Shown here: positions 52,703 to 63,006 of the stretch, in pieces
Numbering within the stretch: position 1 is the first letter of the stretch
Layout of the letters: the number at the start of each line of letters is the position of its first letter
NCBI GenBank assembly: GCA_017473555.1
Contig: JAFUKO010000045.1
Span: 1 to 64,000, forward strand
Direction of reading: 5' to 3'
Origin: Ruminococcus sp.
GTDB lineage: Bacteria > Bacillota > Clostridia > Oscillospirales > Acutalibacteraceae
DNA length: 64,000 bases
The notes under the pieces: generated by a model
What the model saw: the letters and a program-made list of their open reading frames with translations, nothing else
What the model was told of the DNA's origin: nothing
The model's database searches: none
Made by a program: the position numbers and the translations under genes

Positions 52703-54149
52703 TCTCTTTTTCCTTTCTTGCGGAAAACAACTTTCCGTTCAAAGACTTAAAATAATTGAAACTTTCAAGTTTGAATATAATCGAACCTAAGATATAAATC
52801 GCTACTCCAGCTACAAACTGAATTATCAGAGTAAGAATGTCATTAAGTCCTAAGTAACTAACAAAATATACGCTTGCACCCATGAAAACAGCTAATCCCA
52901 GAGTCGGAATTATATCTTTGAGCTGCTCAAGATAACCGTATTTTAACAGCTTTTTATTTGGCCAGCTGTTGATAATCTGTGATAAAACACTTTGCACTAT
53001 CATACTCAGTGCTATAGCTTTTACACCAAACCACATTGATGCAAATAACAAAGCCATACCAACAACTTTCTTAGCAATCTCCAGTTTTAGGAACAAGTCA
53101 CTTCTGCCAATAGCTTTTATAGCATTAAGATTTGCTGTATGTATCGGATAGAACATATATGTTACGCAGAATACTCTGAGATAAAATACGCTTGGAAGCC
53201 ATTTTTCCGTCAAGATAAGCCTGATTAACGGCTCAGCACAAAACGCCATTCCCATCATCAACGGAGCCAAAGCGTATGTGCTTGTCTTAATAGCACGACG
53301 TGCCATACTCTTGACATGATCTATATTAGACTGCTCTTTTGACATCGAAGGAAACAGCACGCTGTCAATAGAGTCGTTAATTTTGTTCGTAATAAGATTT
53401 GGAAATTGCTTACCTTTGTTGTAGTATGCAAGGTCAGATGTTGAATACTTTTTACCAATAATAAGTGAACGAAGTTCGTTGTATACAGTGTCAAGAAGTC
53501 TGGAAACCAGTAACTTCCAGCCATATTTCAAAAGCCCCTTAAGTCTTTCCCACGAAAACATCAACTTAGGTCGCCATTTTACAGTAAGCCATAAAATCAA
53601 AGTACCTACAGCCAAATTGAAAAGGTTCTGTGCAACTAAAGCCCAAACTCCAAAGCCGGCATAAGCCATCCATATTCCCACAACCGCAGCACCTATTGTA
53701 CCGCCAATAGTAGAAAAGAAAAACTTTTTAAAAAGCATATTTCGTGACACATAAGCCTGCTGGATATTTTTGACGCCTGAAATAATCAACGTAAGGCTGA
53801 TAACTCTGATAATAGCAGTTAACTCTTCAATTCCATAAAAAGTTGCTATTAACGGAGCCAAAAAAAACATCAATAAATAGAGCAGAACACATACTGCAAA
53901 ATTGAAGTAAAATACCGAAGAAAAGTCCAGGTCATCAGCATCTTTTTTCTGAATAAGAGCATTACCAAGACCACTATCAACAAAAACCTGAAGTATAGTG
54001 GTAAATACGGTAACAAGTGCTAGAACTCCGTAAACATCAGGATCGAGTATTCGAGCAAGAACAATAGAAACCACAAGGGTAACTGCCTGTGCCCCACAGC
54101 GTTCAAAAAAACGCCATAAAAAATTGATAAAAACTTTTAAACTACTCAT
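52695..54149 (-). CDS. wzx: Wzx-type polysaccharide flippase
   Basis: This 484-residue protein with about 14 membrane helices is of the MOP/PST family that flips lipid-linked repeat units outward. It begins with ERCGAQAVTLVVSIVLARIL and has DSGLGNALIQKKDADDLDF, typical of the WzxC branch, and a positively charged amphipathic middle. It implies a Wzx/Wzy-dependent polymer together with the polymerase at 58059. It is coupled to the ATP-grasp gene by an eight-base overlap. Confidence 0.9.
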   Translation of the reverse strand: MSSLKVFINFLWRFFERCGAQAVTLVVSIVLARILDPDVYGVLALVTVFTTILQVFVDSGLGNALIQKKDADDLDFSSVFYFNFAVCVLLYLLMFFLAPLIATFYGIEELTAIIRVISLTLIISGVKNIQQAYVSRNMLFKKFFFSTIGGTIGAAVVGIWMAYAGFGVWALVAQNLFNLAVGTLILWLTVKWRPKLMFSWERLKGLLKYGWKLLVSRLLDTVYNELRSLIIGKKYSTSDLAYYNKGKQFPNLITNKINDSIDSVLFPSMSKEQSNIDHVKSMARRAIKTSTYALAPLMMGMAFCAEPLIRLILTEKWLPSVFYLRVFCVTYMFYPIHTANLNAIKAIGRSDLFLKLEIAKKVVGMALLFASMWFGVKAIALSMIVQSVLSQIINSWPNKKLLKYGYLEQLKDIIPTLGLAVFMGASVYFVSYLGLNDILTLIIQFVAGVAIYILGSIIFKLESFNYFKSLNGKLFSARKEKEND

Positions 54150-54157
54150 ATTCTCAT

Positions 54158-55978
54158 CTATTGTTGAATTAATCTACTTGGAACATAGATCAAGAAATTC
54201 TCATCATCAAGATAAACTTCGTAATCTGTAAGAGTCAGCATATAATCAATAACCGCTAATTTTGCATCTGAGGTATCATGATCGTCGCCGCGTTGAATTT
54301 TGTTTATATGCGAAAGGACAATAATTGGATATATGCCCTCCTCTTTCTTCTTCTCAATCTCAGACAATAGGGATACCACGCTGACAGCAGGATAATCCAC
54401 ACACGGTTGTACATTTTCAAAGTAGTCGTGCTGAGGACCGATTACATATCCCAACGGAAAATATCCAAAAATAGCAACCTGAGCATCTGCAAACTGACTC
54501 TTTGACATTACTTCATAATACTCATTAAGCTGACTAGCTCTATTTTCTGTTGTTTTCATTCCATTGAGCACTGTAATTCTTTTATCTGTTCGGCTATTCA
54601 TATCAGAATATTTTCCATCCATAAACGCTGACTGTGTATTTACAGTAACACCAGTAACCAGTTCACATATTATTATCAGAACTACACTGAAACAAAGTAT
54701 ATTTTTACACACAAAACCGACTTTCTGGTGTTTCAAATTAAGAAGTTCATAGTGTATGATATCTGACACCGCCATAAGCATTGTCAGAACAATCATTCCC
54801 TGTAAAATGTTAATTCTGTTTAAACCCAAATCACTACCAAATATGCTACATAATGCAAGTAAAAATACTACCAGATATATGGTCCTGTGCTCAGGATTTT
54901 TACCTTTGAGCATAAAAATCATAAATAGTGATAAAAGCACCAGCGCCAGAGCGCTCACATACATCAAATTAACACGCATCTGTGTTCTGAACACAAATAC
55001 AAACGCTACCTCTATCACAAAAAAAGCACAAACGCAAATCACTCTTCCGATATGTGAACTTCTGTTTCCGATGATAGTGCACAAAAACGCTATCAAAAGC
55101 ATTGGAACTCCAAAAATACAAATATCCTTTACGGCTTTGAGAGTCTGCACTATGAGTGTTTTTATTATTCCCATTACCGAATGACCGCTCACTTCCTCTA
55201 TTCCAAGAAAGTTTTCAATCTCCACTGATGATTTACCCAACAACAGATTAACATAAGACATGAAGCTCTCAATAACCTTATCAAAACCCATATATATAAT
55301 CATACAGATGAGTACAATAATCACTCCGATTACTGCACCGAAAAAGTAGTTAATCGATTGTTTAACGATAGTTTTTCTATCGTTCTTTGTCCATACCCCA
55401 TAAGCTATTATTCCAAAAATCATTATACAGAACAAAATATTAGGCAAACGGACAAATGTATTCACACCACATAGAATGCCACTGACAAATACCAGTGCGC
55501 ATTTTTTCTTATAAATTCCCTTAATCAACAACAGTATCGATATAAGCAGTATCAGTTTAGTAAGTGGATAGTAGCTAAACAACGACTCTCCGCCAAGTGA
55601 GAAATAGCTGTGTGCAATTAAGGCGCCCAGTACAACAGCTGGTTTAACATACTCTTTAAAAATCAAGTACGCACACACATCAGTAGCAACACACATCAAC
55701 CAATATACCACCCTGAAAACCAGCAACTGATGAGACGGTAAGACTTCATATGCTATTCCACCGATAAGATTAGTCAGAAATGTGCCGATACCATTGATAC
55801 CTAATCCACCGAAAACCTCCATATAATTTGTCAGGTTAAAACCGGTATCGGTATAATCTATACCTTTATTTACAAAAGGAAGTCTCAACAGCACGAGTAT
55901 CAGCCAAAGCACTGCAAGCAGTGCTTTGTTGTCTGCGAATTTATTCAGTTTTTGCGACAGACCAATAGTCTTTGTCAT
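54158..55978 (-). CDS. GT-C-like polytopic membrane protein
   Basis: This 606-residue protein has about 12 membrane helices and a C-terminal extracellular domain (about 480-606). An acidic motif in the first loop, DYTDTGFNL, lies where GT-C enzymes place their catalytic Asp. Another loop near residue 170 reads GVNTFVRLPN. GT-C enzymes use polyprenyl-phosphate sugars outside the membrane, which agrees with the ArnC-like and ArnEF-like genes at 45479-47121. No close named family is recognised, so transferase activity is inferred from topology and context. Confidence 0.65.
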   Translation of the reverse strand: MTKTIGLSQKLNKFADNKALLAVLWLILVLLRLPFVNKGIDYTDTGFNLTNYMEVFGGLGINGIGTFLTNLIGGIAYEVLPSHQLLVFRVVYWLMCVATDVCAYLIFKEYVKPAVVLGALIAHSYFSLGGESLFSYYPLTKLILLISILLLIKGIYKKKCALVFVSGILCGVNTFVRLPNILFCIMIFGIIAYGVWTKNDRKTIVKQSINYFFGAVIGVIIVLICMIIYMGFDKVIESFMSYVNLLLGKSSVEIENFLGIEEVSGHSVMGIIKTLIVQTLKAVKDICIFGVPMLLIAFLCTIIGNRSSHIGRVICVCAFFVIEVAFVFVFRTQMRVNLMYVSALALVLLSLFMIFMLKGKNPEHRTIYLVVFLLALCSIFGSDLGLNRINILQGMIVLTMLMAVSDIIHYELLNLKHQKVGFVCKNILCFSVVLIIICELVTGVTVNTQSAFMDGKYSDMNSRTDKRITVLNGMKTTENRASQLNEYYEVMSKSQFADAQVAIFGYFPLGYVIGPQHDYFENVQPCVDYPAVSVVSLLSEIEKKKEEGIYPIIVLSHINKIQRGDDHDTSDAKLAVIDYMLTLTDYEVYLDDENFLIYVPSRLIQQ

Positions 55979-56016
55979 TGTTAATTCCTCTCATTTCCTG
56001 ACAATCAGTTTATATC

Positions 56017-56970
56017 TTAGCCCCGCTGTTGCAAACGATAGACTAGTTTTGGGAATATACACCCTGCATATATACCAATTCTACGTTTGAAAGAAGACTG
56101 CCTGAAACACCTTGCCTTCTTTGCATCCTTATAACGTCCCTCGTATATCGCAATCTCGAAACTACGGAATTCAATTTCTCGCTCTATAATCTCATCATAC
56201 TTTTTATTAGTGTAATCATTGTACTCTCTAAGGAAACCGATTTTTTCTTTTCTGTGTTTAAGAAACTTTTCCTTATCCAATCCAACTCTTACAGTCCACG
56301 AATTTTCAGTAAATCTACGATAGCAGGACATATTCTTTTTTAGGTAGTAAATATCCTTTTGTGCTGCACAATACAAACGAATTATCATATCCGAACAGCT
56401 CAACCCTAAAAAGCTTCGTTCAAAACCGGATAAACACTCAGCTCTTGCCATCATAGTCGCGTAATGAGGTACTTCAAGCTGATTGCCTATCAGCTTTTCC
56501 ATTGGTACAATGCCGTCACTATTAAGATCGTATCTATCTTCAAGTGTTTTGCCGTTTTTATCTACCATACTGTACGCATGACAACAGATACTATACTGGG
56601 GATTAGCCTGCATAAAATCATATTGTATCTGCAGTTTACACTTATCTGTCCAATAGTCATCGCCCTCACAAAAAGCAATGTACTCGCCTTGTGCTCTTTT
56701 AAGCTGAATCTCAGGAGTAATACTCACTCCCTGAGAATACTGATTGTTTTTCTGACAAATAGGTTTGATGATATCAGGGTACTTTTTCTCATACTCCCTG
56801 ATTATTTCAGCTGTTGTGTCAGTAGATGCATCATCATGTACAAGTATCTCAAAAGGTACATTTACTTCCTGCATCAGAAAACTATCCAACGCTTCAGCAA
56901 TATATTTTTCATGATTAAAAGCGTTACATATTATGCTGATCTTTGGTTTTTGTGTTGCACTAGTGTTCAT
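56017..56970 (-). CDS. GT2 glycosyltransferase
   Basis: This 317-residue enzyme has a GT-A fold. The N-terminal pattern is ISIICNAFNHEKYI, the nucleotide-sugar Asp cluster is VHDDASTD, and EGDDYW replaces the usual DxD. GDDYWTD is a common variant in capsule GT2 enzymes. The last 80 residues are basic and likely membrane-associated. Donor and acceptor cannot be read. The next GT2 gene lies eight bases away. Confidence 0.88.
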   Translation of the reverse strand: MNTSATQKPKISIICNAFNHEKYIAEALDSFLMQEVNVPFEILVHDDASTDTTAEIIREYEKKYPDIIKPICQKNNQYSQGVSITPEIQLKRAQGEYIAFCEGDDYWTDKCKLQIQYDFMQANPQYSICCHAYSMVDKNGKTLEDRYDLNSDGIVPMEKLIGNQLEVPHYATMMARAECLSGFERSFLGLSCSDMIIRLYCAAQKDIYYLKKNMSCYRRFTENSWTVRVGLDKEKFLKHRKEKIGFLREYNDYTNKKYDEIIEREIEFRSFEIAIYEGRYKDAKKARCFRQSSFKRRIGIYAGCIFPKLVYRLQQRG

Positions 56971-56978
56971 AATTCTTC

Positions 56979-58040
56979 TTACTTTCTTAGTTTAGAATAA
57001 ACTCCATCCATATTGTTTCTAATAAAAAACAGTGTTGAATATGTTGCGACAGCTAATTTCGGACTTCTCATCTGATACAGCCTTTTAAAAATTTTCTGCA
57101 ATTTATCCTGAGGAGAATATCCCTCCATATACCTGCTTAGCCCCTCGTCTTTAAAAACAACCTTCATCTGCTCGATTTTCTCTTTTTTAGAAAGATTAGA
57201 ATTCTTTCTGAACATATTAGGTATACAAGAATGTACGTACTCGATATGGGTTTTAGCATATAACTCCATATATTCTTCATCGCCATCCATGCCTAAGCTG
57301 CAGAATAACTCATATCTTCTTCTGGATAATTCTGTTACTATGCTGTATAAGCCCTTTTTATATCTCGAGCACAAAGACCCAACCCCATCTTTATAATAAT
57401 TGTAAAGTGGTCGGTTAGTAACAGCAACATTCTTAACATAGTAGTAATACTTAATGACAAAATCCAGATCTTGTCCTGTTATAAACTGTTTTTCAAAGCG
57501 AATGTTATTTTTCTCAATAATGCTCCTGATGAAAATCTTGTTCCACAAATAGCAGAAACTTCTTGTTTGTTCCATCACATACAGCGCCCTGCTTCTATCT
57601 GATGTTATCCAAACTTCTTCTTCGATAGCCATTCTCTCATTATTGATTCTGCTACCGTCACTTGCAAACTCTATATAGTGATTGCAACATACCATATCAA
57701 TATCATCATTGCCTTTAATAAGCCCGAGCAACTCATCTAGCATCTCAGGCACGATTGTATCGTCTGCATCTACAAAAATAATATACTCACCGGTAGCTAC
57801 ATCGAGACCCGCATTACGTGTTTCGCCGGCACCACTATTCTCTTTATCAATTACTCTGACGCGGGCATCTTTTGAGGCATACTCTTTGCAAACAGCAAGG
57901 CTATTATCTGTAGAACCATCATTAACAAGTATGAGTTCAAAATCGTCATTCGTTTGTACAAGAATACTCTCAATGCATGTTTTTAAACGTTCCTCTGCGT
58001 TATACACCGGAACAATTACAGAAACTTTCGGACTACTCAT
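56979..58040 (-). CDS. GT2 glycosyltransferase
   Basis: This 353-residue GT-A enzyme shows VSVIVPVYNAEERLKTCIES, LVNDGSTDNS, ENSGAGETRNAGLD and FVDADD, the standard GT2 motifs. The start is the ATG at 58040 behind AAAGGTG; a GTG two codons earlier is less likely. It resembles EpsJ/WfgS-like transferases of Gram-positive loci. The sugar specificity is unknown. Confidence 0.9.
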   Translation of the reverse strand: MSSPKVSVIVPVYNAEERLKTCIESILVQTNDDFELILVNDGSTDNSLAVCKEYASKDARVRVIDKENSGAGETRNAGLDVATGEYIIFVDADDTIVPEMLDELLGLIKGNDDIDMVCCNHYIEFASDGSRINNERMAIEEEVWITSDRSRALYVMEQTRSFCYLWNKIFIRSIIEKNNIRFEKQFITGQDLDFVIKYYYYVKNVAVTNRPLYNYYKDGVGSLCSRYKKGLYSIVTELSRRRYELFCSLGMDGDEEYMELYAKTHIEYVHSCIPNMFRKNSNLSKKEKIEQMKVVFKDEGLSRYMEGYSPQDKLQKIFKRLYQMRSPKLAVATYSTLFFIRNNMDGVYSKLRK

Positions 58041-58058
58041 AAACACACCTTTACTCCA

Positions 58059-59279
58059 TTATTGCTTATCTAAATTCATATTTTTCTCGTATATGTATGA
58101 ATCCCTCAACCCTAATGATATCCATAAGTAAAACGCTGATGCTCCAGGTCCGAGGGGAGGATAACCTTCCATAACAGAAATTACTACAAAAAACAGCGAC
58201 AAATATTTCGCTAGTTCAAATAGAACATATCTAACATCATCTTTTTCTATGTCAGTTGTATTCTTTTTAAAACCAAAAATTACTGAAAATAACTTTCCAT
58301 AGGCATAAGGTATAATAAATACTCCCAAAAGTAATCCACCTGATCTTAATACATTAATTGGGAAACAATCAATGTATGCCCATGCACCTAAGCCAATCAG
58401 CGGATGCTCTAAAAAGTCTTTTATAGACTCCACATAAAGGCTTGGTCGTCCACTCAAAATAATATCCGCATCAGTGATTTCAACTGAAGTATATCGATGG
58501 TCACCTATAATAAACTCTTGGAATAGTTCATATCCTTTTTCCGTTGTGGTAACAAACATAAAGACGATATATACAGAGAGTGCAAATATCAAATATACAT
58601 AAAAAGGCCTTTTTTTCTGAAAAATTGCAAATACTAAAACAACGATAATTGCAATAAAAGGTGTTCGTGAGTGTAAATCAAACAGCGTAAATATTGCAAA
58701 AACAGCAAATATATAACCAAGTACTCTTATTATTAAGTTCTTTGTTATCCTAGGTACAATCAGTATTTCCAGCAGAATACCAAGACCCATAATCTGTCCT
58801 GACATGTTTTTAGTTTCAGATCTTGTATCCTGCAATAAAACATAAAGAGATAAAGTAAAAATTATATGTGCAACTATATACGAAATTATCATACCGTAAA
58901 CAATATTTTTCTTCCTGTTACACGGAAGATTGTAACCGATAAAATAAAAAACTACACAATATAATAAATATCCAGCTACGCCCATACCGTTAGTCCTATA
59001 TAGTCCACTTAAATACAAGACCTTGATTAGTATGTATGCATATAAATACACAGCTAACATATACAGGAGTGTATAATTGATCCTCATGTCACTGGTCATA
59101 AATAACAGTACAGCCAACACTGCCCAGAGTCCATACATAACCATTGTACATAAATTTGCTATGCTCTGATTTGAACAAAAGGATAGTGCTGAAACTATAA
59201 TCGCTAAATAAAAAACAATATCTCTTAGTGTCAATCCACCGAATATTAACCTATCCTCGTGCTTAGTTAACGTGTCCAT
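58059..59279 (-). CDS. wzy: O-antigen/capsule polymerase (Wzy-like)
   Basis: This 406-residue protein with about eleven membrane helices has a large loop between late helices. The loop contains DIILSGRPSLYVESIKDFLE followed by HPLIGLG, the Wzy/O-antigen-ligase pattern. LFDLHSRTPFIAIIV is a matching upstream segment. Polymerases diverge strongly, so topology and that motif carry the call. With the Wzx flippase at 52695 it defines the polymer export route. Confidence 0.82.
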   Translation of the reverse strand: MDTLTKHEDRLIFGGLTLRDIVFYLAIIVSALSFCSNQSIANLCTMVMYGLWAVLAVLLFMTSDMRINYTLLYMLAVYLYAYILIKVLYLSGLYRTNGMGVAGYLLYCVVFYFIGYNLPCNRKKNIVYGMIISYIVAHIIFTLSLYVLLQDTRSETKNMSGQIMGLGILLEILIVPRITKNLIIRVLGYIFAVFAIFTLFDLHSRTPFIAIIVVLVFAIFQKKRPFYVYLIFALSVYIVFMFVTTTEKGYELFQEFIIGDHRYTSVEITDADIILSGRPSLYVESIKDFLEHPLIGLGAWAYIDCFPINVLRSGGLLLGVFIIPYAYGKLFSVIFGFKKNTTDIEKDDVRYVLFELAKYLSLFFVVISVMEGYPPLGPGASAFYLWISLGLRDSYIYEKNMNLDKQ

Positions 59280-59298
59280 TTTTCACCCTACACTTGAC

Positions 59299-60399
59299 TT
59301 AACCTATTTTTTGCTTAATAACTTCCAAATGTGATTTTACTACACTTTCGATAGTCCAGGAGCTAATCTTATCAAGATTGTTAATTGCCATTTTTGTTCT
59401 CAGTTCTTCATTGTCCAACAAATGTGACAATTTAGCTCCCAGCTCTTCGACAGACTCAGTTTTAACTATATAACCGTTTATATCATTATCTATCAGTTCT
59501 AATCCTGCTACACAATTATCGGTTGTAATTACCGGTAATCCATTCGCCATTGCTTCATTGATGACTAGTCCCCATATATCTTCTCTTGTAGGCAAAACAA
59601 AAATATCAGATGCCTTATAGTACTTAAAGATAGTCTCTTTATTTTTAAAACCAATAATTGATATTCCTTTTATATTGTGTTCTGAAATATACTCTAGATA
59701 GCTCTGTTCTTCATACCCGCCACCAATCAGTAATAATGTGGCTTTATCCCCAATCTCTTTCCAAGCTTTAACTAAAATATCAAAGCCCTTTCTAGGAATA
59801 AACTGTCCTATAGATAAAACAACTAATCCATCAGGTATGCATAACTCATCGCGTAATTCTGCTTTCTCTTTTTCAGATACAATTTCTGATAAAATATCAT
59901 GGTCAGACAATGATGTAAAATTATGCTTAAATATTCTTTCTTTCTTAACACCGTAACTGCTGAAATACTCAACACCCTGCTCACCACTTGCAAAGCAGGC
60001 ACAGGCTCCTTTAAAGATAAATCTCTTGATCATATCTTTAACCAAGTGTTTTTTACGAATAGCTCCATCACAGTTAACGAAATACGGAACACCTTTCATT
60101 CTACAAGCAATCTCTGCTTTAAGCGCAGGTGTTGTTAACGGATCATAGGATACAACAAATTTATATTTCTTGATATTCTTGAGAGCGTGCTTAAACTTCT
60201 TGTTCGACTCCTCCGAATTCAATACATCAAATGCTATATCTCCGCTTGTTCCAAACCACTCTTTATTTCTGTCCTCGTTTTTATTAGTATCAAAGAAAAT
60301 ATCCAGATCATATTCTTCTGCGAGACCTCTGAAAACTGCAATTCTATACGGAGCCGGATATGATCCTAATACCAATACTCTATACTTACTCTTGCTCAA
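59299..60399 (-). CDS. GT4 glycosyltransferase
   Basis: This 366-residue retaining GT-B enzyme has an N-terminal domain opening VLVLGSYPAPYRIAVFRGL. The donor domain has LSIGQFIPRKGFDILVKAW, LLIGGGYEEQ and the EX7E-type LPTREDIWGLVINEAMANGLPV. The start is read as TTG at 60399 with AAAGGG eight bases upstream, since no ATG is close. It adds a sugar to the repeat unit on the cytoplasmic side. Confidence 0.88.
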   Translation of the reverse strand: MSKSKYRVLVLGSYPAPYRIAVFRGLAEEYDLDIFFDTNKNEDRNKEWFGTSGDIAFDVLNSEESNKKFKHALKNIKKYKFVVSYDPLTTPALKAEIACRMKGVPYFVNCDGAIRKKHLVKDMIKRFIFKGACACFASGEQGVEYFSSYGVKKERIFKHNFTSLSDHDILSEIVSEKEKAELRDELCIPDGLVVLSIGQFIPRKGFDILVKAWKEIGDKATLLLIGGGYEEQSYLEYISEHNIKGISIIGFKNKETIFKYYKASDIFVLPTREDIWGLVINEAMANGLPVITTDNCVAGLELIDNDINGYIVKTESVEELGAKLSHLLDNEELRTKMAINNLDKISSWTIESVVKSHLEVIKQKIG

Positions 60400-60433
60400 A
60401 CTAGCAACCCTTTCGTTTTAAAAATCAAAGTAG

Positions 60434-61084
60434 TTATACACTGTTATTTTGTTTCACTATACTTAAGAACGCCTCGACATCTGTAAAGCTGTCAGCAAGA
60501 CGACTGATCTCATCATCCGACTTTTCCCACCATTTACTGGAAACCAGCTCTTCGATTACATCATCATCAAAACGCTTTTTAATCAATCTAGCCGGGTTAC
60601 CTGCCCATACTTCATAAGGGCCGATATTTTTAGTAAGTACTGAGCCCATACCCAAAACCGCACCATCAGCGATTGTAACTCCAGCCTTTATCTTACAGCC
60701 TTCGCCAATCCACACATCGTTTCCGATATATGTTTCGTTGAAAGCTTCAAATTCGTGTCGGGAAAAATTCTTCTTCAATATATTATCCATACCATGGAAT
60801 ACAGAAGAAGTTGAAACCCAATTTATAGGGTGAGAAGAGCCTCCTACGTAACAATTACCCGCAATAGATGTAAAATTACCTATATGTGCGTTTGTAACAA
60901 AGGTCTTTCTTCCAATGTAAGAATATTTTCCTATCTCGCTTCTATAAAACTTAGCCCCACCACAGATAGCAGCATGCTTATCCACCTTACTGTCTTGAAG
61001 TGCTACAGAAAGTGCTATCTTTGTAAACAAAAATCTATATGGCAGAGAAATAAGGTTCTTAATAAAAACAATAAATCTTCTCAT
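60434..61084 (-). CDS. Hexapeptide-repeat acetyltransferase
   Basis: This 216-residue left-handed beta-helix transferase shows hexapeptide turns such as IGRKTFVTNAHIGNFTSIAG and the CoA-site strings NDVWIGEGCKIKAGVTIADG and AGNPARLIKKRF. Such enzymes add acetyl groups to sugar hydroxyl or amino groups in the cytoplasm. It overlaps the preceding GT2 stop by one base (TAATG). Confidence 0.9.
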   Translation of the reverse strand: MRRFIVFIKNLISLPYRFLFTKIALSVALQDSKVDKHAAICGGAKFYRSEIGKYSYIGRKTFVTNAHIGNFTSIAGNCYVGGSSHPINWVSTSSVFHGMDNILKKNFSRHEFEAFNETYIGNDVWIGEGCKIKAGVTIADGAVLGMGSVLTKNIGPYEVWAGNPARLIKKRFDDDVIEELVSSKWWEKSDDEISRLADSFTDVEAFLSIVKQNNSV

Positions 61085-61917
61085 TATTTTCTTCCCCTAT
61101 ATTCATGAATTTTAGCATCAACAAGAAATCTATACCAATATGCTTGTAAAAAGGCAAAAATCTTACCCTCTTTGCCATCCAGAAATCCTAGTTTGAAATA
61201 TAAACGATACAAATAATACAGATGTGCTCTTAATCCCATCGGTAATTTATAGTACACGTTAAACTTTATGAAACGCTTGATTTTTGCGGTTCTGTTCAAC
61301 TTTGTTACATCCGTTTTTTTCTGCTGGCTCTCTATATAGTCAAGAACTTCTCGGCTTGAATATTTATTATGCTTATCAATCCATGCATATAGATCTTTAT
61401 AGTCATGATGTATTGAGTCGTTTTTTAGTTCTACACTCATGCCACTTTTCAGAATTATATGCTCATCCATATTACGTTCTTCCATATATCCGATGTCTTT
61501 TTTGTATATCAACAATTTTTTAAATGGATAGATACCGCCATGTTTAAGCTCTTTGCCCATAAAAGACACCTTAAATCTAACAACAATTCCGTTTACATCA
61601 GTATCTTCATTTTCCTCACAAATTTTCTCTATTTCTTCTGCAGCCTCTTTAGTTACTATTTCGTCTGCATCAATTCTGAATATCCATCGAGTTGTTACAT
61701 GAGCGTTTTCCACACCCCAAATATATTGTTTTGAGTAATTCTCCCATTTGTGATACAGCACCTCAGCCCCTAACTCTTTTGCTATATTTACTGTGTTGTC
61801 GGTGCTTCCACTATCTATAACCACAATTCTTTTTGCAAGATTTTTGATAGAGTTGATACACTGTGGTATATTCTTTTCTTCGTTGCATGCTAAAATTATA
61901 GCTGTTAAATCAATCAT
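61084..61917 (-). CDS. GT2 glycosyltransferase, LgtF/KdtX-like
   Basis: This 277-residue enzyme is of the family typified by LPS core beta-1,4-glucosyltransferases. AIILACNEEKNIPQCI opens it, with VIDSGSTDNTVNIAKELGAE and FRIDADEIV next. The second half is rich in Tyr and Lys and has the HDYKDLYAWIDKHNKYS block seen in this family. It is coupled to the acyltransferase upstream by an ATGA overlap. Confidence 0.9.
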   Translation of the reverse strand: MIDLTAIILACNEEKNIPQCINSIKNLAKRIVVIDSGSTDNTVNIAKELGAEVLYHKWENYSKQYIWGVENAHVTTRWIFRIDADEIVTKEAAEEIEKICEENEDTDVNGIVVRFKVSFMGKELKHGGIYPFKKLLIYKKDIGYMEERNMDEHIILKSGMSVELKNDSIHHDYKDLYAWIDKHNKYSSREVLDYIESQQKKTDVTKLNRTAKIKRFIKFNVYYKLPMGLRAHLYYLYRLYFKLGFLDGKEGKIFAFLQAYWYRFLVDAKIHEYRGRK

Positions 61918-62972
61918 ACTTTTCTCCTTCTTTTTGATCTACCAAGTACCCATGGAAACCATCGGTTTACTATATAAACAAACGGAATATCAATTAACAC
62001 TACTGACACAAATAATATAAGTGAACCTAAAACGGAACCAACCGAATGCAGACTCGCCATCAATCCCCCTAACGGGAATGTGAAACAATTAAGGATAATA
62101 GGATGAACAAGCATAATGCACAGCGAATTTTGTCCAAGATAATTCAGACATTTTCCAACGGAACCCGTTAATCGATTTTCAACCGAGAAAGTCAGGAACA
62201 CTATGCCCACTGAGCACAAAACACTTATCGCAATCGAAGAAACAGGTCTTAAAAACTCACCTGTAAAAAAACTGAATTGCGCTGGATATATCAAAGCAAT
62301 CACTGTTCCAATAACAAAGAAGAAGAATCCCAGATAAAAAGTGCTCTTTTTTCCCATCTTAACCAGCAAGTCAGTAAAAATCCATCCGACTAAATAATAT
62401 CCTGTTCCTGATAATATCCTTTCTGCCACTATTAACAAAGCTCTGCCTTGCGGCAACAAATATGGCAACAACAAACAAATCACAGCCAAAAACAGCCGTG
62501 CGATATATCTATCAGCAAACACAAGTTTTCTATATAGAAAAATCACTACTTCTACTGCAAATAAGGTTAATAAAAACCACACTGTACCATTACCTGTTAT
62601 GAGCAATTCTTTCATCTCTGCAGAAAAAGTATCGAAACTCAAAGCAGACTTCAGGCATAATACAGTAAGCTTTATTACGGAATTTATTACAGAAAAAACA
62701 ACATACGGAATAAGCAACGATTTAGCGCGTTTAGAAAAGAATGTTTTAAAAGACACTCCGTCGTAATCTTTGTAATACCCCAAACATCCCGATATCACAA
62801 AAAACAGCGGAACATGAAACCCTATGACGTACTCGTTTACTTTGCTAATAGCTGAAAACCATTGAATACAATGTGCAAAAACAATTAGAAGTATCCCAAC
62901 AGCTTTGGTATAGTCGATATACATCATACGTTCATTCTTTGTTGTATTGCCTTCATTTCTGTATCGTTGCAT
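61914..62972 (-). CDS. Acyltransferase family 3 membrane protein
   Basis: This 352-residue membrane O-acyltransferase has about ten helices. The catalytic region reads YIDYTKAVGILLIVFAHCIQ with His35, then HVPLFFVISGCL, and the last-helix signature is YLGQNSLCIMLVHPII. It would acylate a sugar of the polymer outside or at the membrane. GAGG precedes the ATG. A truncated relative lies directly upstream at 63007. Confidence 0.88.
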   Translation of the reverse strand: MQRYRNEGNTTKNERMMYIDYTKAVGILLIVFAHCIQWFSAISKVNEYVIGFHVPLFFVISGCLGYYKDYDGVSFKTFFSKRAKSLLIPYVVFSVINSVIKLTVLCLKSALSFDTFSAEMKELLITGNGTVWFLLTLFAVEVVIFLYRKLVFADRYIARLFLAVICLLLPYLLPQGRALLIVAERILSGTGYYLVGWIFTDLLVKMGKKSTFYLGFFFFVIGTVIALIYPAQFSFFTGEFLRPVSSIAISVLCSVGIVFLTFSVENRLTGSVGKCLNYLGQNSLCIMLVHPIILNCFTFPLGGLMASLHSVGSVLGSLILFVSVVLIDIPFVYIVNRWFPWVLGRSKRRRKV

Positions 62973-63006
62973 AATACAACCTCACAAAACCAATAATATT
63001 TGAAAA

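Noticed and set aside
54756..55184. A 142-codon plus-strand frame
   Set aside because: It lies wholly opposite the GT-C-like membrane protein and has no ribosome site, family motif or promoter.
56464..57000. A 178-codon plus-strand frame
   Set aside because: It is antisense to a GT2 gene with clear motifs and overlaps a second gene start; it is a by-product of hydrophobic codon reversal.
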